A DNA stretch of 64,000 bases from Peptococcaceae bacterium. Lineage in GTDB: Bacteria; Bacillota; Desulfitobacteriia; Desulfitobacteriales; Syntrophobotulaceae. The stretch covers positions 1 to 64,000 of the forward strand of contig WRII01000004.1 of assembly GCA_009782825.1 (NCBI GenBank). Reading direction: 5' to 3'. Shown here one piece after another: positions 1 to 9,022 of the stretch. The translations under genes and the position numbers were made by a program. The notes below the pieces were generated by a model that was given only the letters and a program-made list of their open reading frames with translations, had not been told where the DNA came from and did not search any database. Position 1 is the first letter of the stretch. Every line of letters starts with the position of its first letter.

Positions 1-1407
1 GTGATTCCAGCCATTGTCGTTTGTCACCCAGCCTTCAGTGTCGTAATTGTATAACTTCGCGGTGGCTGGATCACCTGGAACACCTGGGTCACCTGGAACA
101 ACGGGATCGGCTGGAGGAACATATGCAACTAACCCTGAGGAGACGACATATCCTCTTTTGATCCCTTCTGCTGTTGAGTATTCAATAAATGTATAGGTGT
201 TAGGAGTGTCTGTTGGCGAACTCAGCCGTGTAACGACTTTCTCCTCGCTGACTGATCCCACCGTGGCATACTTGTTTGTGGGGCCGAAATAGACTGTTAG
301 GGAGCTCGTGGTCTTATAAGATTCCTCGGTATAATTCAGCTCAGGAACATCGTCGGTATCCAGGAGCTGCAGAGAATCGTTAGCTACATATCCCCTTGTT
401 CTGCCGTTTTGGGTGTTGTATTCAATGTAGGAGGCTGTGCTGTTTGTTTGTAGGAGTGTTACATATTCGTTAGCCCTGACTGAGCCGGATTGGGATTCGA
501 AGCTGGGGGTGTAGTAGACACTGGTTCCGTTGGAGGCGATGGCTATGGCTAACCCTCCTTCTTTCCGGATTAGTTCGCTGCCTTGAATGTATCCTCTTTT
601 GATCCCTTCGGGGGCGCCATATTCTATAAAATGCATGTTGTTTTCCGGCGGGGTGAATTCTGTAACGCCTTCTAACTCGGATATAGTTCCGATTGGTGCT
701 CCTGTCGCTATATTGCTATCGGCATAAAGGGTGGATTGGGGATAGATGAGGTTGTTGTTGCCCTTAAAGGTCTTGGTCACATCCACAATTTGTATGAGGG
801 GATCAATAGTGACTTGAGAAATATCAACATATCCCCGCTTGAGTTTTATTTTGTCCGTCCAATAACGGATAAAGAAGAAGTTGTTTTCTTGGTTGATAAC
901 TTGGACTTGTCCTTTTTTGAAAACAGATCCGATGGGCGCATACAGGGTTGTGCTGGGTCCTCCATAAACGGTTGCATCTGTATTCATCGTGGCATTCGCA
1001 TAGTAGCTGTATTCGTATTCATGGGGATCTTCATAGATATTGGCGATGCTTGGCTGCATACCCAGGTGCAAATGTATCCCATTGGCACTGCCTGTTTCTC
1101 CGGTGTTGCCGAGTAATGTGCCTTCTTGGACTTCGCCTCCCGCTTCAACCTCTATATGATCCAAATGATAATGCAATAGCTTCTTGCCGAGACGTGGATA
1201 GTTGACCCAAATGTATTGAGCGCCGTCACCGGCAGTGCCGCAGCTGATAACGCTTCCCGGTTCTATGGCATAGAGCTCCCAATTTTGTTTGTGAGTCCCA
1301 TAGTCGGTTCCATTGTGGAATTCGAGTGCGTTATTGACTTTGCGATACCCGAAACTGCTGGTGACATACCAATCAGTACGTCTAAATATTCTGCTGACTA
1401 ATTTCAT
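1..1407 (-). CDS. M23-family peptidase with SH3-like repeats (C-terminus beyond left edge)
   Basis: The reading frame is open from an ATG at 1407 to the window edge (469 residues visible). Near the N-terminus it has the LytM/M23 zinc motifs: HNGTDYG (the HxxxD pair) and, about 75 residues later, GIHLHLG (the HxH site), which indicate a glycyl-type endopeptidase acting on peptidoglycan cross-bridges. Four SH3-like repeats follow, each with a core of the form FIEY..G.KRGYV, probably binding cell wall, and then a proline-glycine linker with PGDP repeats. No signal peptide is visible (the protein starts MKLVSRIFRR), so export would need a holin, a prophage-type route or another signal. The start overlaps the end of the upstream small gene by 26 bp, which suggests translational coupling. 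Seen: motifs and repeats. Inferred: wall hydrolase. The missing C-terminus could hold another domain. Confidence 0.85.
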   Translation of the reverse strand, partial: MKLVSRIFRRTDWYVTSSFGYRKVNNALEFHNGTDYGTHKQNWELYAIEPGSVISCGTAGDGAQYIWVNYPRLGKKLLHYHLDHIEVEAGGEVQEGTLLGNTGETGSANGIHLHLGMQPSIANIYEDPHEYEYSYYANATMNTDATVYGGPSTTLYAPIGSVFKKGQVQVINQENNFFFIRYWTDKIKLKRGYVDISQVTIDPLIQIVDVTKTFKGNNNLIYPQSTLYADSNIATGAPIGTISELEGVTEFTPPENNMHFIEYGAPEGIKRGYIQGSELIRKEGGLAIAIASNGTSVYYTPSFESQSGSVRANEYVTLLQTNSTASYIEYNTQNGRTRGYVANDSLQLLDTDDVPELNYTEESYKTTSSLTVYFGPTNKYATVGSVSEEKVVTRLSSPTDTPNTYTFIEYSTAEGIKRGYVVSSGLVAYVPPADPVVPGDPGVPGDPATAKLYNYDTEGWVTNDNGWNH

Positions 1408-1612
1408 CATCGGGGGCAGCCTCCTCTCTCTCATTAAATCTGTCCAGTGAATTGGCGTTAGGCTGTATCCTCAGCCGGGATTCTTCAAGAGAGTGAGTTC
1501 GGGGGGCCTCTAATAATTCATTTTCGGGGGGTATCTTCCCATACAATCTTTCCAGTTCTTCTCTGTTGGCGTCAGTAATGATGATTTGGGTTTGGATGTT
1601 TTCCAGGCTCAT
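1382..1612 (-). CDS. small hypothetical protein upstream of the M23 peptidase
   Basis: This 76-residue acidic, glutamate- and asparagine-rich protein has no membrane segment or recognised domain. The ATG at 1612 is preferred over an upstream in-frame ATG at 1642 because an AGGAGG lies nine bases before it. Its stop codon lies inside the start of the M23 peptidase gene (26 bp overlap), so the two are almost certainly co-transcribed and probably translationally coupled. It may be a small partner of a lysis or wall-remodelling cassette, but nothing in its sequence shows this. Confidence 0.6.
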   Translation of the reverse strand: MSLENIQTQIIITDANREELERLYGKIPPENELLEAPRTHSLEESRLRIQPNANSLDRFNEREEAAPDDEISQQNI

Positions 1613-1642
1613 TCGCGCATTCCTCCTTAAAAATATTTGCAT

Positions 1643-1948
1643 TCTTGAGTAAATGTGTGTTGAGGAACAATACGATTAACCAACTTCTTCACATGCACAC
1701 AGTTGCATCGCTTAATACAAGACACGGAATATGTCAGAATATGTCGAAACTATCGCATCCCCCTCTAACTATACATAATTTTACACAAAGAGGATCCTGT
1801 TGTCAAGTCACTCGTCAAGTCAAGTCACAGTCAAGTCACAGTCCCTCGTCACAGTCACTCGTCAAATTACTTGTGTTGAAGCATTTGTCTTTGCTATACT
1901 TATAGGAAAACAATGAGGATAAGGAGATATACTGAAAAAGGAGCAAAG
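1643..1948. other. intergenic region between divergent genes, with a tandem array
   Basis: This is the divergent spacer between the small minus-strand gene and the plus-strand lipoprotein gene. Apart from the tandem array at 1801-1870 I see only AT-rich sequence; a TATACT-like hexamer near 1896 may be the -10 box of the lipoprotein gene. No RNA gene is apparent. Confidence 0.6.
1801..1870. repeat. degenerate direct tandem repeat (GTCAAGTCAC-type units)
   Basis: Units of the form GTCAAGTCAC or GTCACAGTCAC recur about seven times with small length changes. The array lies about 80 bp before the lipoprotein start. It belongs to the same class of short direct arrays found all along this window. 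Confidence 0.8.
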
Positions 1949-2900
1949 ATGAAAACGAAAGTACACCCTATAACATATATATTATTATGTGTATCTTTAT
2001 TTGCCGTCGTGTTAACTGGTTGCAGCAGCTCAAAATCAAATGATTTAAAATTAACAAAAACCTTGCCAATAAGCAAAGGAAAGCTCAGCGCAAGTCATCT
2101 CGCAGATAATTCATTTATTTTCGAAAAGAATGGGAGAGAAGATAATGAAAGTATTCCAGACAGCGAAGATCTTGAAGTATGGGGTACCCTTCTCGAAATA
2201 ATTGATGTTGATGGAAATATTTTAATATCATTAGGAAGTGACTCCAATAATCCATCCAAAAAATATGGCGCCTATTTAGGAGAAGGATATTATCTTCTTA
2301 TAACAGACACTGGTGAAGCGGAGATCGTAAAGGACAGCAAGGAAATATATCATCTGAATAGCACGGAAAGCTTAGGATGCCTAATCGCTCTGTAAGAGTC
2401 TATGATAAGAATAAAAATGAGATCTCATCATTAGCATTGACTGAAAAGGAGAGAATGGTGGAAATTCTAAGTAATGGTATGTATGTAGTTGACTCCTGTT
2501 ATATTTACGACATTGACTCTCAACTCATAGCCAATACGACATATTTTGAAGAGGAACTATTGGGAAGTAAAAATTACGCAGTTCTTTCGAGTCCAGCCTC
2601 AAATTGGTCAAACACTATTATATACAATGATAAAACGGCAGGAAGCGCTTATGTTTATGACTGGAAAGGACATAGAAAAGGCAGATATAATGGACTTTAT
2701 GGCAACTATGTAGATCAATATTTGATTACCGGAGGCCATGCTAAATATGATCCATATTTTGGAATTATCAATTTGATAACAAAAGCAGGATATAGAGATA
2801 GTGGTGAAAAACGGTCTTCTTTACAAGACATATCCCCAAACCAAAAATATATAATTTTATATCATTCTGAAAGAAACCGCAGTTATCTCTATGATGAATA
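1949..2900 (+). pseudogene. secreted lipoprotein gene, frameshifted and truncated
   Basis: Translation from the ATG at 1949 (AAGGAG five bases upstream) gives a lipoprotein signal with a hydrophobic core and the lipobox LTGC, followed by a soluble domain rich in Tyr, Gly and Asp with strand-turn words reminiscent of a beta-propeller. The frame ends at 2395, but the same type of sequence continues in the next frame from about 2362, so a single-base indel between 2362 and 2395 splits the gene. The second part runs into the antisense of the acyl-CoA ligase 3' end after about 2900; its last 20 or so residues (to a stop at 2955) look like antisense noise rather than protein, so the true 3' end seems to be lost. 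The family was not recognised. A sequencing error could explain the frameshift but not the truncated end. Confidence 0.65.
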
Positions 2901-4547
2901 CTATCCCCCATTCTCAATCTCAATCTGCCTTTTAATCACACTTCCTCCACTATAGTGAGCCCGAAGCTTAGGCTTCTCAATCTTGCCCGTCGCGTTACGA
3001 GGCACCTGATCAAAAATAATCCTATACGGCCGTTTATACCGCGGCAGCTGCGTGCAAAACTGCCGGATCTCCTCCTCGCTGCATTCCCTTCCCGGCTTTA
3101 TTTCAACAATCGCCGCGGCAACCTCACCCAAACGGGGCTCCGCCAGACCAATGACAGCAGCATCCTTAATTTTATCGCAGCCCCGCAGGAAATCTTCAAT
3201 CTGAACAGGGTAGATATTTTCGCCGCCGGTAATGATAACATCCTTTTTCCTGTCCACCAGAAAGATAAAACCCTCCTCATCCTCGCACGCCATGTCACCG
3301 GTATACAGCCATCCATTCTTCAGCGTGTCCGCGGTAGCCTCCGGATCTCTGTAGTACTCCTTCATAACACCGTCCCCGGCAAGGATCAGCTCCCCGACAT
3401 CACCGGGCGTGACAGGGTTCCCGCTCTCATCCACAATTTGGGTCCGCCAGCCGTAACCCGCCTTGCCAATAGCCCCCACCTTGTGAATATTCTCCACGCC
3501 GAGATGAACCGCCCCCGGGCCAATAGATTCCGAAAGCCCGTAATTCGTATCATAGTCATGATGTGGGAACACCTTCTTCCAGCGCCGGATCAAACTGGGC
3601 GGAACCGGCTGAGCGCCTATATGCATAAGCCGCCAGGCGCTCAAATCATACTCCGCCAAGTTGATCTCCCCGCTTTCAATCGCATCAAGAATATCCTGAG
3701 CCCACGGCACCAGCAGCCACACAATACTCACGCCCTCACGCGCCGCCGCCTCCAAAATCCATTGAGGACGTATCCCGCGCAGCAGCACGGCGCTGCCACC
3801 CACCAACAAGCTGCCAAACCAATGCATTTTAGCCCCGGTGTGGTAGAGCGGAGGAATGCAGAGAAAGACATCAGAAGCTGTCTGGCTGTGGTGATTCTGT
3901 TCCACCTCGCAAGACATAACCAAGCTCCGGTGCGAGTGCAAAATCGCCTTCGGCCGCCCCGTCGTTCCCGAAGAAAAATAGATCGCGGCATCCTCCTCAT
4001 CCGTCAGCTTTATGTCCGGCGCCTGAGGGGATTTGGTCCTTATGAGTCCCTCATAGCTCTCCGCAAAATCCGGACACTCATCCCCCACAAACCACAACGA
4101 CCTCACACCAGAAATATCATCCTTAACAGCTTGTACCCGGTCGATGAACTCCGGCCCTAACACAAGTACAGAAACACCGGCAAGTCCAAGAGCGTACTCA
4201 ATCTCATCAGAAGAGTATCTGAAATTTATCGGCACAACAATCGCGCCCGCTTTCAACACGCCAAAATATATCGGCAGCCATTCAATACAGTTCATCAGCA
4301 AGATACCAACTTTGTCGTCGCGCTTAACCCCCCGTTCCAAGAGCACATGGGCAAACTGATTCGCTTTCTCATCAAAAGAACGCCACGTCAGCTCTTTGCG
4401 GTAACGGACATTATGCGCGGTTTCCACCAACGCCAGCTCCCTCCAGGTCTGCCCGCTCTTTTCCTCCTGTTCCGGATTGATCTCCGTCAAGCATATTTTA
4501 TCCCCATAAAGTTTCACATTTCTATCCAGAAATTCCGTAATAGGCAT
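2901..4547 (-). CDS. AMP-forming acyl-CoA synthetase/ligase
   Basis: This 548-residue member of the ANL superfamily activates a carboxylic acid with ATP to an acyl-adenylate and transfers it to CoA. Visible motifs in order: the P-loop YFSSGTTGRPK, the YGLSES motif, the GWLYTGD motif, the hinge region DRKKDVIITGGENIYP, and the C-terminal catalytic lysine in NATGKIEKPKLR. The length is normal for the family and AGGGGAG precedes the ATG. It lies 18 bp downstream of the sodium:solute symporter, so both are probably read from the T-box-controlled promoter. The substrate is not visible; the co-transcribed transporter suggests an imported carboxylate or amino-acid-derived acid (inference). Confidence 0.92.
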   Translation of the reverse strand: MPITEFLDRNVKLYGDKICLTEINPEQEEKSGQTWRELALVETAHNVRYRKELTWRSFDEKANQFAHVLLERGVKRDDKVGILLMNCIEWLPIYFGVLKAGAIVVPINFRYSSDEIEYALGLAGVSVLVLGPEFIDRVQAVKDDISGVRSLWFVGDECPDFAESYEGLIRTKSPQAPDIKLTDEEDAAIYFSSGTTGRPKAILHSHRSLVMSCEVEQNHHSQTASDVFLCIPPLYHTGAKMHWFGSLLVGGSAVLLRGIRPQWILEAAAREGVSIVWLLVPWAQDILDAIESGEINLAEYDLSAWRLMHIGAQPVPPSLIRRWKKVFPHHDYDTNYGLSESIGPGAVHLGVENIHKVGAIGKAGYGWRTQIVDESGNPVTPGDVGELILAGDGVMKEYYRDPEATADTLKNGWLYTGDMACEDEEGFIFLVDRKKDVIITGGENIYPVQIEDFLRGCDKIKDAAVIGLAEPRLGEVAAAIVEIKPGRECSEEEIRQFCTQLPRYKRPYRIIFDQVPRNATGKIEKPKLRAHYSGGSVIKRQIEIENGG

Positions 4548-4565
4548 AAGCCGTTTCTCCCCTTC

Positions 4566-6128
4566 TTACTCGTTGCCCAGATCCTCGCTCACTTTCACAC
4601 TGACCGTCTCTTCATAGCAGGAGAAGCAGGATTCAACCGCTTTCTTATCCGGCGTCTTTGTCAAGAGACTGACAACCGGCACGATAATAAATCCAGCAAG
4701 CATAACGAACGCTCCGGCGTTAATGGACGATTGTAAAATTGTCGGGAATGCGCTCTTGAAGAAGATATTCAGAATCATAAAAACACTGCTAAAGCCAAAA
4801 CAAGACCAAACAGCGGCTTTACTCACACGTTTCCAATAGAGCCCGTAAAGGAAAGGCGCCAGGAACGATCCGGCCAGAGCCCCCCAGGAAATACCCATAA
4901 GCTGAGCAATAAAATCAATACGCCCTTTAAACTGTATCGTCGCGATAATAGAAGCAATAAGGATAAACACTACAATCAACAAACGAATACTTAAAAGCTG
5001 CCTTTTCTCATCCATTTTCTTGAAGATATTCCCTTTCAGAAAATCCAGCGTAAAAGTCGACGCCGACGTCATGACCAACGCAGAAAGTGTGGAAATAGAT
5101 GCCGAAAGCACCAAAACCACCACAATCCCAATCAGCAGCGCGGGAAAGTTCTCCATCATCTTAGGAACAATGGAGTCAAAATTCGGCGATCCGTTCGCAA
5201 CTCTGTCGATACCCTCCGCGTACAAACGCCCAAAACTGCCGATAAAATAGCTGCCGCCGGCAATCACCAAAGCAAAGACCGTCGATATAACCGCCCCTTT
5301 GAAAATAGTTTTCTCAGATTTAATCGCATAAAACTTCTGTATCATCTGCGGCAGCCCCCAAGTTCCCAAAGACGTGAGAAGGACAACCCCCAGCAAATTC
5401 AACGGATCAGGGCCGAAAAAGGACGTGAAGACACCAGGCGCAGAAGCCGCCGCCGGGTCAGCAGCCTCAGGCTGAACATGAGCCAGAGCGTTGAGGGACG
5501 ACATAAAACCGCCGTGATCATTTAACACAACGCCAATAACCGCTATGATACCCACCAGCATAATGATGCCCTGGATAAAGTCATTGACCGCCGTAGCAAA
5601 ATACCCGCCGGCAATCACATAGATCCCCGTCAAAACCGCCATCGCCACGATACAAATCGTAAAATCTATCCCATAGGCCATGGAGAAAAGCCGGGAAAGC
5701 CCATTGTACAACGAAGCCGTATAGGGAATGAGGAAAACAAAAATAATGACCGAGGCCCCAATTTTTATGGATTTGGAATCAAACCGGGATCCAAAAAATT
5801 CCGGCATCGTCGCGCTGTTCAAATGATGCGTCATAAGCCGCGTGCGCCGACCCAAGATAATCCAAGGCAGCAACGAGCCAATAAGGGCGTTGCCCAACCC
5901 AATCCATACCGCCGCCGTTCCAAATTTCCATCCGAACTGCCCCGCATACCCAACAAAAACCACAGCAGAAAAATACGACGTCCCAAAAGCAAACGCTGTA
6001 AGCCACGGCCCCACAGAACGCCCGCCCAACACAAAATTGTTTACACTTGACGCCCGCTTTCGAAAATAGAGACCAATAAAGATCGTGACAGCAAAAAACA
6101 CCAGCAGCAAAGAAACCTTAATAAACAC
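4566..6128 (-). CDS. sodium:solute symporter (SSS family)
   Basis: This integral membrane protein of about 520 residues has around 13 hydrophobic segments and the SSS-family layout, including the N-terminal SVNNFVLGGRSVGPW region typical of these Na+-coupled carriers. I prefer the GTG at 6128 because AAGGGAG lies eight bases upstream; the in-frame ATG at 6155 touches the T-run of the leader terminator and lacks a Shine-Dalgarno. A T-box leader lies directly upstream and the acyl-CoA ligase directly downstream. The cargo cannot be read from sequence: SSS members carry proline, pantothenate, acetate, sugars and others. The T-box suggests a link to an amino acid. Confidence 0.9.
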   Translation of the reverse strand: MFIKVSLLLVFFAVTIFIGLYFRKRASSVNNFVLGGRSVGPWLTAFAFGTSYFSAVVFVGYAGQFGWKFGTAAVWIGLGNALIGSLLPWIILGRRTRLMTHHLNSATMPEFFGSRFDSKSIKIGASVIIFVFLIPYTASLYNGLSRLFSMAYGIDFTICIVAMAVLTGIYVIAGGYFATAVNDFIQGIIMLVGIIAVIGVVLNDHGGFMSSLNALAHVQPEAADPAAASAPGVFTSFFGPDPLNLLGVVLLTSLGTWGLPQMIQKFYAIKSEKTIFKGAVISTVFALVIAGGSYFIGSFGRLYAEGIDRVANGSPNFDSIVPKMMENFPALLIGIVVVLVLSASISTLSALVMTSASTFTLDFLKGNIFKKMDEKRQLLSIRLLIVVFILIASIIATIQFKGRIDFIAQLMGISWGALAGSFLAPFLYGLYWKRVSKAAVWSCFGFSSVFMILNIFFKSAFPTILQSSINAGAFVMLAGFIIVPVVSLLTKTPDKKAVESCFSCYEETVSVKVSEDLGNE

Positions 6129-6139
6129 TGAGAGCACTC

Positions 6140-6600
6140 CCTTCCTAAGGGGCATATAAAAACGCCCCGGATATTGATTAAATCCGAGGACGACTGCAAC
6201 GCAACCGCGGTACCACCTCAGTTTCGCGCAGCCTCACAGCACGCGCGCTCACAGGGTATTTTCATTTAATCTAAATATCAAATATTAATATACCCCAAAT
6301 GCTGTAACGGGCATACCCGTCGCGTCCTACTTAATGACAATTTCGAGTGTTTGCACTCCTGCAATTCAAACTCCTGCAGTTCAAACTTCTACAGTTCACC
6401 CTTCTGCAGTTCAAACCTCGATTCTTTCTTACACTTGCGCGTCTCGAACCCGTCATTGTTCAAAGCGAAGCTCCCAGGATGTATTCGCTCCCCCGCTCCT
6501 CATCGGCTCGCACCAACCGCCGACTCTCTGAGAAGAGCCGCAGCCCTCCGAGGAGAGCCCCAGATCTGAGAAGATCCATGGAAAGCTACTTGTTCCCGAT
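6140..6600 (-). promoter_or_regulatory. T-box riboswitch leader (tyrosine-type specifier candidate)
   Basis: Read on the minus strand, the leader contains in order: an AGAGAG bulge followed by a TCGGC/GCCGA hairpin (distal stem I); a GAATACATCC context in which UAC (Tyr) sits where a specifier codon is expected; a stem III-like GACGGGTATGCCCGTT; the diagnostic T-box sequence GAGGTGGTACCGCGG (6204-6218), whose UGGU would pair with an ACCA tRNA end; and a terminator hairpin (CGTCCTCGGA/TCCGGGGCG) followed by TTTTT just before the symporter. Uncharged tRNA should stabilise the antiterminator and switch the operon on. T-box identity is solid; the Tyr specifier is my reading of alignment context and less certain. 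A 15-bp tandem array is inserted between stem I and the antiterminator. Confidence 0.9.
6356..6415 (-). repeat. 15-bp tandem array inside the T-box leader
   Basis: Four copies of a 15-bp unit (plus-strand form CTCCTGCAGTTCAAA with a few substitutions) run without gaps between stem I and the stem III/antiterminator part of the T-box. Confidence 0.9.
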
Positions 6601-6628
6601 CATGGCTTTTATAAAGATATCTAAAATC

Positions 6629-6657
6629 ATTATAGGACACAAAGATTGTGTTGTCAA
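6629..6657 (-). promoter_or_regulatory. consensus sigma-A promoter of the T-box operon
   Basis: On the minus strand TTGACA (6652-6657) and TATAAT (6629-6634) are separated by exactly 17 bp, a perfect housekeeping promoter. The spacer contains the dyad ACACAA-TCT-TTGTGT, a possible operator. Confidence 0.85.
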
Positions 6658-6692
6658 AAAAAAATTAAGAAAGAAAAAAAATTAAGAAAGAA

Positions 6693-8792
6693 TCAAGTCC
6701 GGCCAAACCGTTTCTCCAGCTCCTGCCGGGTCAACGGAATCAACACCGGACGGCCATGAGGACAACTATATGGGTTTCGCACCTGTCCCAGCCTGTGCAG
6801 AAGTTCTCCCATTTCCGCCAGACTCAGTGTATCAGAACCCTTAATAGAATTACGGCAGGCCAGGACAAAAATCCACTTTTCCATAAGATCCGGCAAACTG
6901 GGCACAGCCGCAGTGGTGAGCACAGCATCCAAAAACCGATGAAAATACTCTTCAGCGTCCATCTGTCCCGATCCTACAGGGACACCCCGCAGCAGATAAG
7001 TCCTCGTCCCAAACTCTTCCACCAAAAACCCCATTTGCCGCAACTGCGGCAAATACTCCAGCATGGCCTGCTCTTCGCGCAGCGTCAGATGCAGCGCCAA
7101 AGGCGTCAACAGCAACTGGCTGGCCACCTCACTCTGAAGCGCCTGTGCCAAAAACTCTTCATACCGGATTCTCTCGTGGGCAGCATGCTGGTCAATCACA
7201 TAATAAACATCGCCCCCTGCCGCCAAAATATAAGTCTTAAACAATTGCGCCAAAGGGCGCAAGCTCTGAAAAAAAGCTTCATTTTCATTAACCGGCACAG
7301 AAAGTTCAGACGGAAAAAGCTCACGAGGCAAAAGTCTATCCCCGTCTACTGCCTCATCAGCATGCGCTGGCTTTTCAGAACCCTCCCCTTCAGCCTCCCC
7401 AGTCTCCCAAATCTCCCCATCTTCCTCCATCGCCTCTTCTTCTGTAAAAAATTGTGCAATGGAAACCCCTTCCCCAAAATGCACGCGCAAACTATCTTTA
7501 TTCAATATCTTACGAATATCTTGAACAAGGTCAGCTGACATATTCTTTGGCAAAACCTTTTCTGCAAACGTTTTCTGACAAACCTCTTCGGAGACTTTCA
7601 CAGCGGCTTCATTTTTACCTGAATCCATGGATGTATCAGCGTCTTCCCCAGGATTTACCTGGTATTCCTGCGGTGTCTCCGCCACATAATTTTGTGTTGT
7701 GCCGTCTGAGAGTGACGCATCCTTTGACACATCCTTTGACACATCCTTTGGTGTATCCTTTTGAGGCACAGCAAACAATCCCGGCGCAAACCGCGATGAG
7801 TGGGACACCCGCAAAGCCTGCCCCAAAGACTCACGCAAACGCTCAAGAATTTGGCGTTCCTGTTGAAATTTAACCTCAGTTTTCGCCGGATGGACATTGA
7901 CATCAAGCAAGCTCGGATCCAGCTTCAGCACCAGCACCACCACAGGATGCCGCCCTGCGGGCACATGAGTATGATACGCCTCCCGCAGGGCCTGAGCCAG
8001 CACCTTCGCGCGCACCACACGCCCATTGACAATAAACGTCTGAGTGTTTTTCGACGACCGTACAACATGAGGAGGCGAAATAAACCCACCCACAGACAGC
8101 CCCTCATACATGCCCCCCACAGACACAAGAGTTTGAGCCAGCTCCTTGCCCAGCACCTGGCCCAAAACATCCCGCAGATCCCCATTTCCCGGCGTCTGCA
8201 AAATCACACGCTGGGGGTGAGCCAGAGAAAATCCAATATCCGGCCGGGACATAGCCAGCCTGCCCATCATCTCTGAAATCAACCCGAACTCAGTCCCTGC
8301 CGATTTCAGAAACTTCAAACGGGCCGGCACATTGGCAAACAAATTCCGCACCGTCACCGTCGTCCCCGGCGGACATCCACATGTGCCCTGATCCACACAG
8401 ACTCCAGCTTCCCAACGGCAAAAAGATCCCGCCACACTCTCCCTCGGCCGGCTGACAATCTCCATCTCCGCCACAGACGCCATGCTCGGCAGCGCCTCCC
8501 CCCGAAACCCCAAAGTATCCAGGGAAATCAAATCCTCAAAAGCCCCAATCTTACTCGTAGCATGAGGCAGCACCGCCTGGGCAATCTCCTCCTCCGTCAT
8601 TCCCAGGCCATTATCCCGCACCCTGATCAAAGGCACGCCTCCCGCCTCAACCGCCACATCAATCCGGGACGCCTGAGCATCAATAGCATTTTCCAGCAAT
8701 TCCTTGACCACTGAATAAGGGCGCTCAATAACCTCCCCGGCCGCAATTTGATTGATACACCCTTCCGGTAACACATGAATGCGGGACGCCAT
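6693..8792 (-). CDS. mutL: DNA mismatch repair protein MutL
   Basis: This 699-residue MutL has an N-terminal GHKL ATPase (IAAGEVIERPYSVVKELLENAIDA; DNGLGM; GFRGEAL) and a C-terminal dimerisation/endonuclease domain with the metal-binding motif DQHAAHERIRYEE and the later ACRNSIKG and CPHGRP motifs. It is therefore the nicking type typical of bacteria lacking MutH. The start at 8792 is set by GAGGAG six bases upstream. The linker (roughly residues 345-500) is long and holds a 12-bp in-frame array giving KDTPKDVSKDVSKDAS. MutS is not in this window. All key catalytic residues are present, so the protein should be active. Confidence 0.97.
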   Translation of the reverse strand: MASRIHVLPEGCINQIAAGEVIERPYSVVKELLENAIDAQASRIDVAVEAGGVPLIRVRDNGLGMTEEEIAQAVLPHATSKIGAFEDLISLDTLGFRGEALPSMASVAEMEIVSRPRESVAGSFCRWEAGVCVDQGTCGCPPGTTVTVRNLFANVPARLKFLKSAGTEFGLISEMMGRLAMSRPDIGFSLAHPQRVILQTPGNGDLRDVLGQVLGKELAQTLVSVGGMYEGLSVGGFISPPHVVRSSKNTQTFIVNGRVVRAKVLAQALREAYHTHVPAGRHPVVVLVLKLDPSLLDVNVHPAKTEVKFQQERQILERLRESLGQALRVSHSSRFAPGLFAVPQKDTPKDVSKDVSKDASLSDGTTQNYVAETPQEYQVNPGEDADTSMDSGKNEAAVKVSEEVCQKTFAEKVLPKNMSADLVQDIRKILNKDSLRVHFGEGVSIAQFFTEEEAMEEDGEIWETGEAEGEGSEKPAHADEAVDGDRLLPRELFPSELSVPVNENEAFFQSLRPLAQLFKTYILAAGGDVYYVIDQHAAHERIRYEEFLAQALQSEVASQLLLTPLALHLTLREEQAMLEYLPQLRQMGFLVEEFGTRTYLLRGVPVGSGQMDAEEYFHRFLDAVLTTAAVPSLPDLMEKWIFVLACRNSIKGSDTLSLAEMGELLHRLGQVRNPYSCPHGRPVLIPLTRQELEKRFGRT
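7714..7761 (-). repeat. 12-bp in-frame tandem array in mutL
   Basis: Four copies of GACACATCCTTT-type units encode repeated KDVS/KDAS residues in the flexible linker of MutL. Confidence 0.9.
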
Positions 8793-9022
8793 GATTTTCT
8801 CCTCTATCACTTTTTGTGAAATCTCTTACACACTTACTATATCACACTGGTGCGTTCAATTCCAAATCCAAACAAACACATGCCAAACCCAAACACAGTT
8901 CCTCTCCTCACAATACATTTCAGTGATATTCTGTCATGACATGTTTAATACTCTATGGATTAGTCGATTAATATACCAAAGGATACTTATCATAAAGTGT
9001 AGTGTTAACGAAAGGATTTATT

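Noticed and set aside
736-1116. Plus-strand open frame near the left edge
   Set aside because: Antisense to the M23 peptidase, whose catalytic motifs and SH3-like repeats read on the minus strand.
2955-4160. Long plus-strand open frame opposite the acyl-CoA ligase
   Set aside because: Antisense shadow of a well-supported gene; no domain and atypical composition.
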